A stretch of DNA of 64,000 nt from assembly GCA_016946835.1 (NCBI GenBank), contig JACVTC010000034.1, positions 1,041,001-1,105,000 of the forward strand, written 5' to 3'. Origin of the DNA: Neocallimastix lanati (nom. inval.). Its lineage: Eukaryota > Neocallimastigomycota > Neocallimastigomycetes > Neocallimastigales > Neocallimastigaceae. The notes below the pieces were generated by a model. That model made no database searches and was not told where the DNA came from. It saw only the letters and a program-made list of their open reading frames with translations. Of this stretch, positions 39,446 to 51,250 are shown piece after piece; positions within the stretch are counted from its first letter, which is position 1; every line of letters starts with the position of its first letter. The position numbers and the translations under genes were made by a program.

Positions 39446-39861
39446 TTTTTTTTTTTTTTTTTTTTTTTTTGGCTGCGAAATTCACTCCTATTTATAGTTT
39501 TTCAAAATTTAAATCCATAAAAATTTAAAACCATAAAATCATTAAAAAGTTTCATAAAAATTGATTATTTTCGGTTAAAAAGAATCTAAAAGAAATAATG
39601 ATAAAAGATAAATTAAAATAGAATTTCTATCTGATTTGTTTCTATTAATTTCTAAGAATTTCTTTTGTTAATTTTTTCAGAAATTTATACAGAAACAAAT
39701 ACAGAAACAAATACAGAAATGAAGTATAAAAATTCTTTAAAATTTAAATGATATAAAATTTTAGTAAAGGTGTGAGTCGAACCCTAGTGGTTCAGGCTGA
39801 GGTCATAGTGACTAACCACTATGCCAGCATTCTAATTTCTAATTATTTAAGATTCGTTACA
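37466..39861 (-). mobile_element. Element D: 3'-truncated sibling of element C
   Basis: The minus strand starts at 39861 with the C-type LTR start TGTAACGAATC. It runs through the LTR to GCAGCC plus A run, then passes directly into the gag ATG at 39445. About 1.06 kb present in C (the rest of the LTR and the whole leader) is missing. RT ends after LRKAGL at about 37466, where copia integrase DNA begins. It is inserted in the RT of element E-prime. Confidence 0.85.
39467..39861 (-). repeat. Partial 5' LTR of element D
   Basis: It matches 29509-29915 of the C LTR, ending at the internal A run. It contains TATAAATAGG (minus strand) and the TTTCTGTA repeats. Confidence 0.85.
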
Positions 39862-41573
39862 ACAACAAATAATATTGGCGCACCAGCAGGGGATTTAGAT
39901 TTCCGAATAAATCCTTTAAGTAGATTTTCTTTTATATATTCCTTAAGTGCTATCATTTCTTTAACTGTTAAGGAATAAATAGGCCCGAAATACAACTGGC
40001 TTCCTGGAACTAAGTCGATTGTCATATCATATAGTCGATGAGGAGGAAGCTTTTCAGCTTTTCTTTCATCAAATATTTCTATAAGGTCTGAATAGTACTT
40101 CTTTAAAATTTCTATTGTTTTTTCTAAGGCCGGATTGTCTTCTACTGGAGTATCTAAGATAGACGCACAAATATCGCTTTCTGAGTCATAAATAATATCA
40201 GTTGAGACTGTTTCTGGTATTATGGTATCCAACCGTGATTCTTCGGATATAGCAGCTGAAATTACTTTTTTTTTAAATTGGAATTTATTGCCTACACATG
40301 ATGGACAATGTTTAGCGCAATAATTTTCAAGGAAGAATATTCTATTTCTTTTATAGTCAATGTAGGGATTGTGAGTTGAGAGCCAGTCCCTACCCAATAT
40401 ACCAGAGATTCCACTTAATTGTATATTTCCAATGCAAAATTCATAAACCTCTTGATGGTCCATGAATTTCAGTTTCAATGGCTTAGATGTCTGTTTTATC
40501 ATCATTGTTTTAGTATTTGGTAATTGGACATTTATCGGGGAGGATAAATCTACAATTGGTATTCTGTGAGCATTAACAAAAGATTTACACAAGAAACTTC
40601 TAGCTGATCCGGAGTCAATAAGCATATTGATTTTAATATTCTTGTTATTAAAGGAAATAATAAATGTTGTAGTCATAGTAGTTGATTTATCTGGTGTATA
40701 GTTCGCAGATAGAACTTCATTGTTATTCTTGTTCTTTAGATTTTTATTAAACTTAAATTTGTTTTCTCTTTTATTATGAAATTTAAATTTGTTTTCTGAT
40801 TTATTTAATTCATGCTTCTTTTTGTTAAATGATTTATTATTTCGCTTTTGGAATGAACCACGTTTATTTCGGATACAACTTTCCAAATAATATTTTTTAT
40901 CTATAGCCATAATCATGTTAGTAGCCTCGAATAGAGTTCTAGGTTTTTCTTGCTTGTCGAACTCCTCTCGAACTTTATCTATAAGTCCCTTTCCGATTAT
41001 ATCAACGCAAACTTCATCTGGCCAACCCAATCTACCTGCGATCTTCCTGAATTCAATGGTGTATTCAGCCACTCCTCCAAGTTGTTGTTGTTTGAGAGCC
41101 CATAGTTTATCCATCAAAACATATTTTTGCTTTCTGTCGTCTCCTCCATCGAAGTTCTTAATTAGAAGTGTTTTAAATTCTTTATAACTAAGTGAATTTA
41201 AAGTACCGTCCACCAGTAAAGACAAAGCCCATTTTCTAGCGGTTCCACTAAGTTTATTCACTAAGAATGTGCTTTTTGATACTTCTTCTTCGAAAGATTT
41301 CGGATGGTGCAAAAAGAACTTCTCACATTGAATGATTATTGCAGGAATATTGTCTTTATTCTCCTCTTCTTGTTCTTTAGTTAGTAATCCATTAGCAGAG
41401 AAGAATGTTGGGATAAGTTCAGTTATTGCGGTAATAAACTTTGATGTTCCTTCAGAATGGAATGGGGAATTATTTTCTTCGAATAAAGATGGATTCATTA
41501 TATTGTCTTCACCATTGTCTGGCTCTACAAAACTCTTATGCTTGGAAGGGCTAATATCACTATTCATTTCCAT
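39862..41573 (-). pseudogene. Element E-prime gag-PR and start of RT (Ty3-type), broken by D
   Basis: The frame of about 570 codons starts at the ATG at 41573. Gag shows STFLVNKLSGTARKWALSLL, VAEYTIEFRKIAGRLGW and a K/N/F-rich basic tail in place of a CCHC knuckle. The protease has MLIDSGSARSF and GILGRDWLSTHNP. RT begins with KLPPHRLYDM and SPAGAPILFV, where the LTR of D (39861) interrupts it. The final codons VVTNLK are LTR sequence. The remainder of RT and the integrase were not found in the window. It is a different Ty3 lineage from C, with LTR family F upstream. Confidence 0.88.
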
Positions 41574-41707
41574 ATTACCTATTTATATTATGCAAAATAT
41601 AATTAGTGCAGTATTAAAATAATAATATTTTATAATTTATATAAATATTTTTTTTTTTTTTTTAAGTTTTAGCAAATATTCTTGATAGCTTGAAGAAGAG
41701 TTATTAT

Positions 41708-42604
41708 TGTTAGAAATTGAAATAAAAATTCTTTTATATCAATTTCTAATCCACAATTTTATTTTAATAATAATATTATTAACTAAAATTGAGAAATTTA
41801 AATTTGTTTTATTAAAATAAAAAGAGTTTATTATAAGAAAATTCAAATAAATTTAATTTATTTTTATTTTTATTTTTTTTTTTATTTTTAAAAAAAAAAA
41901 TAATAAATAAAATTTATTTTAAGATTAAAAAAGAATAAATTTATTGCTATTAATTTGTAAAATTTTATTGTTATTATTATTTTTCTTTTAATAATAACTC
42001 TTAATTTCTAAAAGAACTTAAGAATCTCTATTTATACTTTTTCAAAATTTTAAATTAAATATTGTCTAATCTTAACAAATTTCTTATTTAGGAAAAGATT
42101 AGAAGAAAAACCTAAATAAGTTTCGATTAATATTCTAAACATATTAATCATCGGATCATTAAGTAAAACCGATACCAATCAGTATTCGGGAAAACCTTAA
42201 AGATCGATTTTCTAATTATTTTTATAATAAATAATTTTAATTAAATGTCCAAAATAATAAATAAAAAAAATTAGAAATTGAAAAAATTTGTCCAAATTTA
42301 GAAAAAATTTTTTGTTATGAAAAATTTTAAATAATTTTTGATTATGTCTAAACATTTAAATAATAATTATAACGAATAAATATTAACTAATATTAATAAA
42401 ATTTTTAATTATTAAGTTTAACTAATAATTGGTTAACTACTCCTAATTTTTAAATAATTTTACATGTAATAGTTATAGTACATTGTTACAAAATAAATAA
42501 TGATAATGTAAAAATAATGTATTTCTAATTATTAAGTATTTAATATATTAATACATAATAAGAAATAATAATTAAAATTTAAAAATTTATTATTATTTCT
42601 TACA
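41708..42604 (-). repeat. LTR-F copy serving as 5' LTR of E-prime (897 bp)
   Basis: The minus strand reads TGTAAGAAAT to TTTCTAACA, ending 134 bp before the gag ATG. Homologous copies lie at 48472-49262, 51251-51954 and 51962-59554. It contains two hairpins: 42083-42120 (CTTATTTAGG/CCTAAATAAG) and 42125-42149 (GATTAATAT/ATATTAATC). Confidence 0.8.
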
Positions 42605-43601
42605 CACGAAAATGATTTATACCTAATATTCTTAATCTACAAAAATTAAATTTTGTAGAAGTGAATAAAAGGATAAATACTGAATAAAATTGATTTAAGA
42701 AATTTAAAAAAAAAAAAATAAATATGTTTTATTATTAAACACAAAAATGTTTTATTAAAAAATTTATTTTTATTTTAATATTAATCTTTATTTATTTAAT
42801 AATTAATTTTGTTTAAATTAATAAAATAATTGTTAAAACTAATAAAATAATAAAATGAAATATTTATTATTTATACTAATTTATTTTAAATTTTAATAAT
42901 AAAATTGATTATTAATAACAAATAAAATATATAATAATTTATCAAAATAATTAATGATCATAAAAAAATTGATTATTAAAAACTAATAAAATATCTGTAA
43001 TAATTTATTAAATAATTAATAATCATACTTTTTGATTATTAAAACTAATAAAATATTTATAATAATTTATTAACTAATTAATAATAAAGAATAATTTATA
43101 AGAAATATTTACATGTTTTTATATTTTTCTTTGATTTTAAACTATTTACATTAAAAATAATAAAATTAATAAAAGAGAAATAAAGAATAATTTATTATTA
43201 AATTAAACAATATTTACAATTAAAATGTTTATAAAGATGAGTTTTAAAATGTTATTTTAATTACAATTTGTTTATAAAAGTTGAGTTATAAAATAAATAA
43301 AATAATCATTATTTTAAATAAAGGTAACTTAAAAAATTATTTAACTATCTAATTTTAATTTTGCGATGTTTATAAGTTTGTTTATTTGTTATTTATAATT
43401 TATTAAATTTGTTTATTATTTTGTTTATTTGTAGTCTTAGAAAAATATTATTTATTAATTTATTTAAGTTTTTAATTAAAATTATTAATGATTAATTAAT
43501 TTATTATTATTTTATTTTAATTATTTTTATTTAATTAATTTTTCTTAAATATGGATTTAATTTTTTTGTTTAGAATGGATTAATTTTTGGGTTAAGTTAG
43601 A
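42605..43601. other. AT-rich spacer with no recognisable feature
   Basis: AAATAAT-type low complexity throughout with no ORF, LTR ends or tRNA-like sequence seen. Confidence 0.6.
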
Positions 43602-43606
43602 CAGAA

Positions 43607-44260
43607 TGTCAAAGTTTTTAGATAATTTGGTCTTAACGATTAGGTCAAGATGCCAAATTATAGTAATTAATTAATAATTTAATTTTATTCTTATTTAAAA
43701 CATATTGTTATTAGTAAATTTTATAATTAAGTTTTTATTTAAAATATAAATTTTATTTAATCTTATTAATATTTTATTACATTATTATTTTATATAATTA
43801 TTACTATAATTTAAATTACAATAATCCTACAAAGGATTAATCAAAAGATTTAAACATGTATTTATATAAAATAATTAATTATTAAAATATTAATTATTAA
43901 TATGAATATGTAATAATATTAATATAAGTTTGATATTGATAATGTAAAATAAGATAATAATATAAATATTTAATATAAATAAAATATAAGAATATAATAA
44001 CTAAATATTATATTTTATAATTAAAATATAATATGTAGAAATTAATTTAATGACAATCACGTGTTTACATTATTTAATATATATTAATTTCAATATGTTA
44101 ATAATATTTAGTAATTAGTTGGCCTAGACTAATTCCTAAATATTTTAATAAAGTTAATTTAATAATAATTATTATATTATTATTATTTATTAATATTGAA
44201 ATTCAAATAACTGAATTATCGAAATTGAAATTGAATTGAAATTCAGTTATTATCTTAACA
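43607..44260 (-). mobile_element. Solo LTR, family A (654 bp)
   Basis: TGTCAAAG to CTTAACA, flanked by perfect 5-bp TSDs CAGAA (43602-43606, 44261-44265). Same sequence as the LTR of element A. Confidence 0.92.
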
Positions 44261-44313
44261 CAGAATTTGTTTTTTATTATTTATTTTAATTTAATAATTT
44301 TGTTATTTATAAA

Positions 44314-47163
44314 TGATACGGGCTGGGGTTGAAACACTAAGATATTCAAAACAAAAAAAAATAAATATTAACACATAACTATAAAAATAAGTTTGGAAAC
44401 AAGAAAAAAAATTAAATTTTAAAATATTCTTTATTTAAATTTAAAATTAAAATTATTTGTTCCCCCGTATTAAAAAGAAAGAAATTTATTCTTCTTTTTA
44501 TACTTTTATTTTTATACATTTTATTTATTATTAATATATTCTTTATAAAAAACTATTATAACTATTTTATTTTAATTTTTAACTATTATTTTAAATTATT
44601 TTTTAAAAAAAAATAACATTTATTAAATTAAAATATAAAAAATTAATTTGGAGCTTGTATCACGAAGGGCATTCCGGGCGGTAGCTTCTTCTTGATATTG
44701 TTATTCAGAGAGAGAATTATACAGAATTGATATTTTCTGTATTTTAGATTATTTTTATTATTGGAATTCTTCTGTATTTTAGTTCATTTTTATTTTAATA
44801 AAGATTTAATTTATTTTTAATTTTTGTTTTATTTTTAGTTTATTTCAAAGGTTTTAGAAAATATTATACAGAAACTTATAATTCTGTATTTTATATCAAA
44901 TATTTATTGAAATAGGTTTTTATTATTCTTAATATAAAAATAAGAATTAGTAATGATTTAAATATTATATAATTTTTAATAAGAATATTTAGTAATAATT
45001 TTTATTATATTTAATATTAATAAAATATTTAATAATTATTTTTATTAGATTTGATATTAATAAAAGATTTTAATAAGAATATTTAATAATAATTTTTATT
45101 ATATTTAATATTAATAAAAGAATTTTATAAGAATATTTAATAATAATTTTTATTATAAAAGATTTTAATAAGAATATTTAATAATAATTTTTATTATAAA
45201 AGATTTTAATAAGAATATTTAATAATAATTTTTATTATATTTGATATTAATAAAAGATTTTAATAAGAATATTTAATAATAATTTTTATTATTTTTGATA
45301 TTAATAAAAGAAATTTATAAGAATATTTAATAATAATTTTTATTATATTTAATATTAATAAAAGATTTTTATTAGAATATTTAATAATAATTTTTATTAT
45401 ATTTGATATTAATAAAAGAAATTTATAAGAATATTTAATAATAATTTTTATTATATTTAATATTAATAAAAGAAATTTATAAGAATATTTAATAATAATT
45501 TTTATTATATTTCATATTAATAAAAGAAATTTATAAGAATATTTAATAATAATTTTTATTATATTTAATATTAATAAAAGAATTTTATAAGAATATTTAA
45601 TAATAATTTTTATTATATTTGATATTAATAAAAGAAATTTATAAGAATATTTAATAATAATTTTTATTAGATTTGATATTAATAAAAGCATTTTATAAGA
45701 ATATTTAATAATTTTTATTATAAAAGATTTTAATAAGAATATTTAATAATAATTTTTATTATATTTAATATTAATAAAAGAATTTTATAAGAATATTTAA
45801 TAATTTTTATTATATTTGATATTAATAAAAGATTTTAATAAGAATATTTAATAATAATTTTTATTATATTTAATATTAATAAAAGATTTTTATTAGAATA
45901 TTTAATAATTTTTATTATATTTAATATTAATAAAAGATTTTAATAAGAATATTTAATAATAATTTTTATTATATTTGATATTAATAAAAGATTTTAATAA
46001 GAATATTTAATAATAATTTTTATTATATTTGATATTAATAAAAGATTTTAATAAGAATATTTAATAATAATTTTTATTATGTTTAATATTAATAAAAGAT
46101 TTTAATAAGAAGATTTAATAATAATTTTTATTATATTTGATATTAATAAAAGATTTTAATAAGAATATTTAATAATAATTTTTATTATAAAAGATTTTAA
46201 TAAGAATATTTAATAATAATTTTTATTATATTTAATATTAATAAAAGATTTTTATTAGAATATTTAATAATAATTTTTATTATATTTGATATTAATAAAA
46301 GAAATTTATAAGAATATTTAATAATAATTTTTATTATATTTAATATTAATAAAAGAAATTTATAAGAATATTTAATAATAATTTTTATTATATTTCATAT
46401 TAATAAAAGAAATTTATAAGAATATTTAATAATAATTTTTATTATATTTAATATTAATAAAAGAATTTTATAAGAATATTTAATAATAATTTTTATTATA
46501 TTTGATATTAATAAAAGAAATTTATAAGAATATTTAATAATAATTTTTATTATAAAAGATTTTAATAAGAATATTTAATAATAATTTTTATTATATTTGA
46601 TATTAATAAAAGATTTTAATAAGAATATTTAATAATAATTTTTATTATATTTGATATTAATAAAAGATTTTAATAAGAATATTTAATAATAATTTTTTAT
46701 TAGATTTGATATTAATAAAAGAATTTTATAAGAATATTTAATAATAATTTTTATTATAAAAGATTTTAATAAGAATATTTAATAATAATTTTTATTATAT
46801 TTAATATTAATAAAAGAAATTTATAAGAATATTTAATAATAATTTTTATTATATTTAATATTAATAAAAGAATTTTATAAGAATATTTAATAATAATTTT
46901 TATTAGATTTGATATTAATAAAAGAATTTTATAAGAATATTTAATAATAATTTTTATTATAAAAGATTTTAATAAGAATATTTAATAATAATTTTTATTA
47001 TATTTAATATTAATAAAAGATTTTTATTAGAATATTTAATAATTTTTATTATATTTGATATTAATAAAAGATTTTAATAAGAATATTTAATAATAATTTT
47101 TATTTTATTATTATTAAGAGTATTTAATAGGAAATACAAGGTATTTAGTGACACCCCGTATCA
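44314..47163 (+). mobile_element. R2 element, copy 2 (2.85 kb, terminal TGATACGGG inverted repeats)
   Basis: It starts TGATACGGGCTGGGG and ends CACCCCGTATCA, with flanking TAAA repeats (44310-44313, 47164-47167). The left 670 bp match the inverse of 3540-4190. The right 2.1 kb is a tandem array. It has no ORF. It could be a giant solo LTR (TG...CA ends), a terminal-inverted-repeat transposon, or a satellite-bearing non-autonomous element. Confidence 0.65.
44983..47104. repeat. Tandem array of about forty 54-bp units
   Basis: The unit is roughly TTTTAATAAGAATATTTAAT plus AATAATTTTTATTATATTTG plus ATATTAATAAAAGA. Variants are a shorter 41-bp form lacking ATATTTGATATTAATA, and AAATTTATAAG in place of TTTTAATAAG. 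Variant order repeats over longer stretches (45361-45660 resembles 46240-46540), so blocks of several units were duplicated together. Confidence 0.9.
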
Positions 47164-47682
47164 TAAATGGTACGTTATTTTTATATATTGTACCTTTTAT
47201 ATGATTTGGGGAAAGCAAGTTGTAAAATTATAAAATAATATATTCTAATAAAAGAAATAAATAAAAAAATTATAACACAAAATTAATAATAAATTTTTAA
47301 TAAATAATAATGTGTTACTTTTAAGTCTTTATTTTATTTATAAGTTTTGTTCTTTAAATAAGTACATTTAATTTTATTATAACTTTATTATATCTTTAAA
47401 TTTATATTTTAATAATAATATTAACCAAAATATCCTAAATATTTATTCACCCGAATAAATATTTTATAATTCCTATTCTAACTATTATATTCTTTTAAAG
47501 ATACTAAATTATTAAGTTCCTCTTTTGTTAATATTTTATCTTTCACTTATTTTTATACTATAATTTATCTTAATTCTTATTGGTTATCTATTAATTAAAA
47601 TTATTTTTATTAATATTATATTTTTATATACTAATTAAACCTTATACCTATTATAATAAAATAACTAAAGAATTATTTATTT
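47164..47682. other. AT-rich spacer
   Basis: No gene. TGGTACGTTA at 47168 and the inverse TAACGTACCA at 48458-48468 bracket the two solo LTRs to the right; significance unknown. Confidence 0.45.
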
Positions 47683-48417
47683 TGTTAAAAAGTAAACAGG
47701 TTGAATTTAACGAGGAATCAGGTTGATATATCTATATAATATAACTATATAGATATAAGTAAATTATTAAAATAAAAGAGTTATAAAGTTAAATTTGTTA
47801 ATTTAACACTTAATTAAAACTAATAATTGGTTTGATATGATAAAAATTTTTATTTATTAATAAAAATATATAGTTATATTATAATAGGTTAACTATAACC
47901 TTACAAAGGACAAAAAGATAAATTTGAATTTTCTTTTTATACTTTGTAGGTTTGAGAATATTGATAATAATAATATAAAGTTGATAATAATAATATTTAG
48001 TATAAGAATATGTTTAATATAAATAAATTATATTTTTTAATCTAATATATTAGCTAATATATATAATATAATATTAAATTTAAATATTTAATATAGTAAT
48101 TAATAATTAATAATTAATTAAATCAATATAACATAAATTAATACATAAACATTAATTTATGAATCAAGGATGACATGACCAAATGATTCATGTTAATAAA
48201 TATTTTATTTATTAATAATATTTAAGTTTAATATGATATCATTAGAATCAGTAGGCCTAAGCTGGTCCTAAGATGATCAAATAACTTATAATATTATAAA
48301 ATAAATAAAATTTAAAGAATAATTAATGAATTATAAATTTTTATTAATTATTTTGTTTTTAATAATTTTAATTGAAATTAATTGAAATTGAAATTTAATT
48401 CAGTTGTAATTTCGACA
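47683..48417 (-). mobile_element. Solo LTR, family E (735 bp)
   Basis: The minus strand begins TGTCGAAATTACAACTGAAT, like the LTR of element E. Perfect TSDs TATTT at 47678-47682 and 48418-48422. An inverted repeat at about 47896-47953 (CCTTACAAAG...CTTTGTAGG) corresponds to the hairpin at 53266-53324. Confidence 0.88.
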
Positions 48418-48471
48418 TATTTTCTTATATTTTTAATAATTTATTCTATTTTAGTGAGTAACGTACCATAA

Positions 48472-49262
48472 TGTAATAATTTCTATAAATTATAGAAATT
48501 ATTATTTATAATTAATATTAACTAAACTATTAAGATTAAATAAAAAAGTAAAATAAAAATTAAAATAAAAATAAGAATTTAATACTTATCTTTAAAATTA
48601 GAGTTTATTATAAGAAAATATAATAGACCTTAAATGAATGAGAAATAAAATATGTTTTTATCAAAAGAACTTTATTAATCTATTTTATTATTAAATATTT
48701 TATTATTTTTTTTTTGACAAATTTTAAAATAACTATTTTATATTAATTGAAATATTAATGTCTTTTATTGTTATTATATTTTTCCTAAAATAATAACTCT
48801 TGATTTTCTAAAGACGAAAATCAACAGCTATTTATATTTTTACAAAAATAAATGTATTTTTCTAATCTTAACAATGATTCTTTCCAGAAAAAGATTAGAA
48901 GAAAAAACTGGAAAGATTTTTGATCAATAATCTATACTTATTGATCATCGTGTTATTAAATAAAACCAATTATAATTAATCGGAAAAACTTTAATAACCG
49001 ATTTTAATAACTAAAAGAATTAAAAAGAAAAAGGATAAAAAAGAGAAGGATAAAATAATGCAGAAATTTTATTAAATACATTTTTTCTATGAAATAATAC
49101 AGAAGTTATATTAAATACATTTTTTCATATAACAATTAATACATTAATTAGTATAATTGTTTTTAAATGAAATAAATTTTTTTAAAGAATAATAATTATG
49201 AAATAATTATTAATTAATAAGAAATAGAAATAAATTATAAAAATTTATATCAATTTCTTACA
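48472..49262 (-). mobile_element. Solo LTR-F ending 17 bp before tRNA-Ala copy 1
   Basis: The minus strand starts TGTAAGAAATTGATATAAAT; perfect TSDs CATAA at 48467-48471 and 49263-49267. Hairpins at 48879-48916 (TCTTTCCAG/CTGGAAAGA) and 48921-48947 (TGATCAATAA/TTATTGATCA). Seventeen bases (49263-49279) separate it from the tRNA. Confidence 0.9.
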
Positions 49263-49279
49263 CATAAAAAAATTGTGCT

Positions 49280-49351
49280 GGGGATATAACTCAGTGGTAG
49301 AGTGCTTGCTTTGCATGCAAGAAGCCTCGGGTTCGATCCCCGATATCTCCA
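49280..49351 (+). tRNA. tRNA-Ala (anticodon UGC), copy 1
   Basis: 72 nt with acceptor GGGGATA/TATCTCC, discriminator A, D arm ACTC-AGTGGTA-GAGT, anticodon arm CTTGC-TTTGCAT-GCAAG and T arm TCGGG-TTCGATC-CCCGA. All stems pair and there is no intron. The A box TAACTCAGTGG and B box GGTTCGATCCC are present, and a T run 10 bp downstream would terminate Pol III. Confidence 0.97.
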
Positions 49352-50557
49352 GGGATTAATTTTTTTTGTTAATTTATTTTTTTTATGTAAGAATGTTAGT
49401 GAATAAAACCCCAGGCAGAAATGTGTAACGACGTGTGGAGGGGCGATGCTGTACTGGTATGCCAGTATATCACACTTGACAGTTATATCTGTTATGGTCA
49501 TAATAGGAGATGGATACTCATTATGAATGTCTAAATTATTTATCAATACTTTTAGGAAAATTAATGGGTGATCATAAATCCAGACTAATATTGATATAAT
49601 AAATATTATTATTAGTTTATTTACTATAATATTTTTATTTATTTATTTATTTATTTATTCCTATTTCCTTTAAAATAACTAATGACATGCAATTAATTTT
49701 ATTTTTTTAAATATTATTTATATATAACTATAATAAGATTTATATATTAAAATAATTCAAAGTAAAATATTTTTTAATTTTGATGATATATATTTCATAT
49801 ATAAATTAATACCTAATCATAAAAAAAAATATTTTTTTTTTAAAAAAGTATAATATTATTATTACAAATAATTATAGATAATATCTTGAAATTATTTATA
49901 TAAATAATTTGTTATATATTATAATATAAAATAAAATTTAAAAAATAAAATAAAATATATACTGTTGAAATATGAACATAAAGTATAAATTTAATAAAAT
50001 AAATAAGGATAAAATATAATATAATTATATAATATTTATATAATATAAAGAATTAAAATAAAAAATTAAATATGAAAAATAATAAATGAAATATATAAAA
50101 ATTTGATTAAAATTATGAAAGGAAAACTAATCACATTTAATTTTTTTTTTTTTTTTTTTATAGTTTATATGTATATTTTTATTTTATTCTAAATTTTTTT
50201 ACATACAATATATTTAAAATTATTTAAAAAAAATAAAAAAAAATAAAAATATGAATTATATTATTAGAATTAAAATGATATGAAATATTTACATGAAAGT
50301 ATTTAAAAAAAAATAATAAAATTAATAACAAATATATAATTAATATAATAGATCTTTTATTAATTTCTATTAATAAAATATATAATTTATAAATAAAATA
50401 ATGAATTTTGATAAAAATAATTTAAAAAAATAAAAAGAAAGGGTATATAGTAATTTTTTTCAATTAAAATAATTTAAATATTAAATAAATAAATAACTTT
50501 TTAATTAATTAAAAAGTATTTCTAATTTTAATTTCTAATGTATTATTTATTAATTTA

Positions 50558-51250
50558 TCAAATTTGAATGCTACGAGTATGTTCCTTTTTATCAGGAATA
50601 ATTTTATTGAAAGTCACATCTAAAGCTCCATTCTCCATTTTAGCTGAAATATGTTCTAGATCAATATCTTCGGAAAGCGTTAGTTTTCTTTCAAATTGAC
50701 CATAACTACATTCCATCATTGAATATTTCTGCTCCTTTTTCTTCTCTTTCTCCTTTTTTTTATTTTCTTTATTCTTCTCTTCTTCTTCATGATCTATTTT
50801 CATTTCTGTATCTGTTTCTTTTCCTGATTCTTTTTCTTTTTCCTTTTCTACTTCAACTTCCATTTTATCTTCGTTTTCATTTTCATTTTCATTTTCATTA
50901 TTATTTCCAGAAAGTGTTAAAATACCACCTTCAGATATTTCCATTTTCACTTGATCCTTGGTCATACCAGGTAAATCAGCATGAAGATAATAATGCTTCT
51001 CATCTTCTCCAAAATTAATTTTTGGACAAAAATCATCAAATTTAAAATCAAAGAAATCATGGAAAATTTGCGTTTCAAGATCTTGCTTTGGTCTTTGAAT
51101 AGAAACTTGTTTATCAGTTTTATTTTCATTTTCTTTCTCTTTTTCATTTTTCTTTTCATTTTTCTTTTCACAATTTTCTTGTGATTTATCTTGTAATTGT
51201 TGTTGCTTTAACGATTCCTTTTCTTTATTTTGTTCTTTATTTGAAGTTAA
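50558..51250 (-). pseudogene. HSP20-type small heat shock protein, 5'-truncated, copy 1
   Basis: The frame is open on the minus strand from about 51270 to TGA at 50558 but has no start codon before PGM. The alpha-crystallin domain opens with INFGEDEKHYYLHADLPGM and QVKMEISEGGILTLSG. It resumes after a K/E-rich insert of about 55 residues with YSMMECSYGQFERKLTLSED and MENGALDVTFNKI, ending TRSIQI. Family proteins act as ATP-independent holdases. The N-terminus keeps a K/E/N/Q-rich stretch and LETQIFHDFFDF, then runs into LTR-F sequence at 51251 with an upstream stop, so the true 5' end is lost. The charged insert sits between the beta-5 region and the dimer-loop side, where most small HSPs have a short loop. 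Confidence 0.85.

Larger units (their letters stand above)
49263..51250. repeat. Segmental duplication, unit 1 (tRNA-Ala to small-HSP pseudogene)
   Basis: It aligns with 59555-61356 across the tRNA, a conserved non-coding block, AT-rich spacer and the HSP20-like coding remnant. The shared block at 49385-49560 contains CCCCAGGC(A)GAAATGTG, AACGACGTGTGGAGGGGCGA and a TACTGG/CCAGTA hairpin. It is non-coding and of unknown role. Confidence 0.88.

Noticed and set aside
44983-47104. Regularly spaced repeat array resembling a CRISPR
   Set aside because: The whole 54-bp unit is repeated with no unique spacers, there are no cas-like genes, and the DNA is eukaryotic. It is a satellite array.
47683-48417. 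Solo LTR-E as a further tRNA-targeted insertion
   Set aside because: Even with LTR-F removed it ends about 66 bp before the tRNA, outside the 16-19 bp window, so it is not counted.
49250-49546. 98-codon minus-strand ORF over tRNA-Ala
   Set aside because: It is antisense to the tRNA gene and recurs only because the unit is duplicated.
50719-51018. Plus-strand ORF opposite the HSP20 remnant
   Set aside because: Shadow of the K/E-rich coding strand, giving an L/F-rich product. The minus-strand reading has the crystallin motifs.
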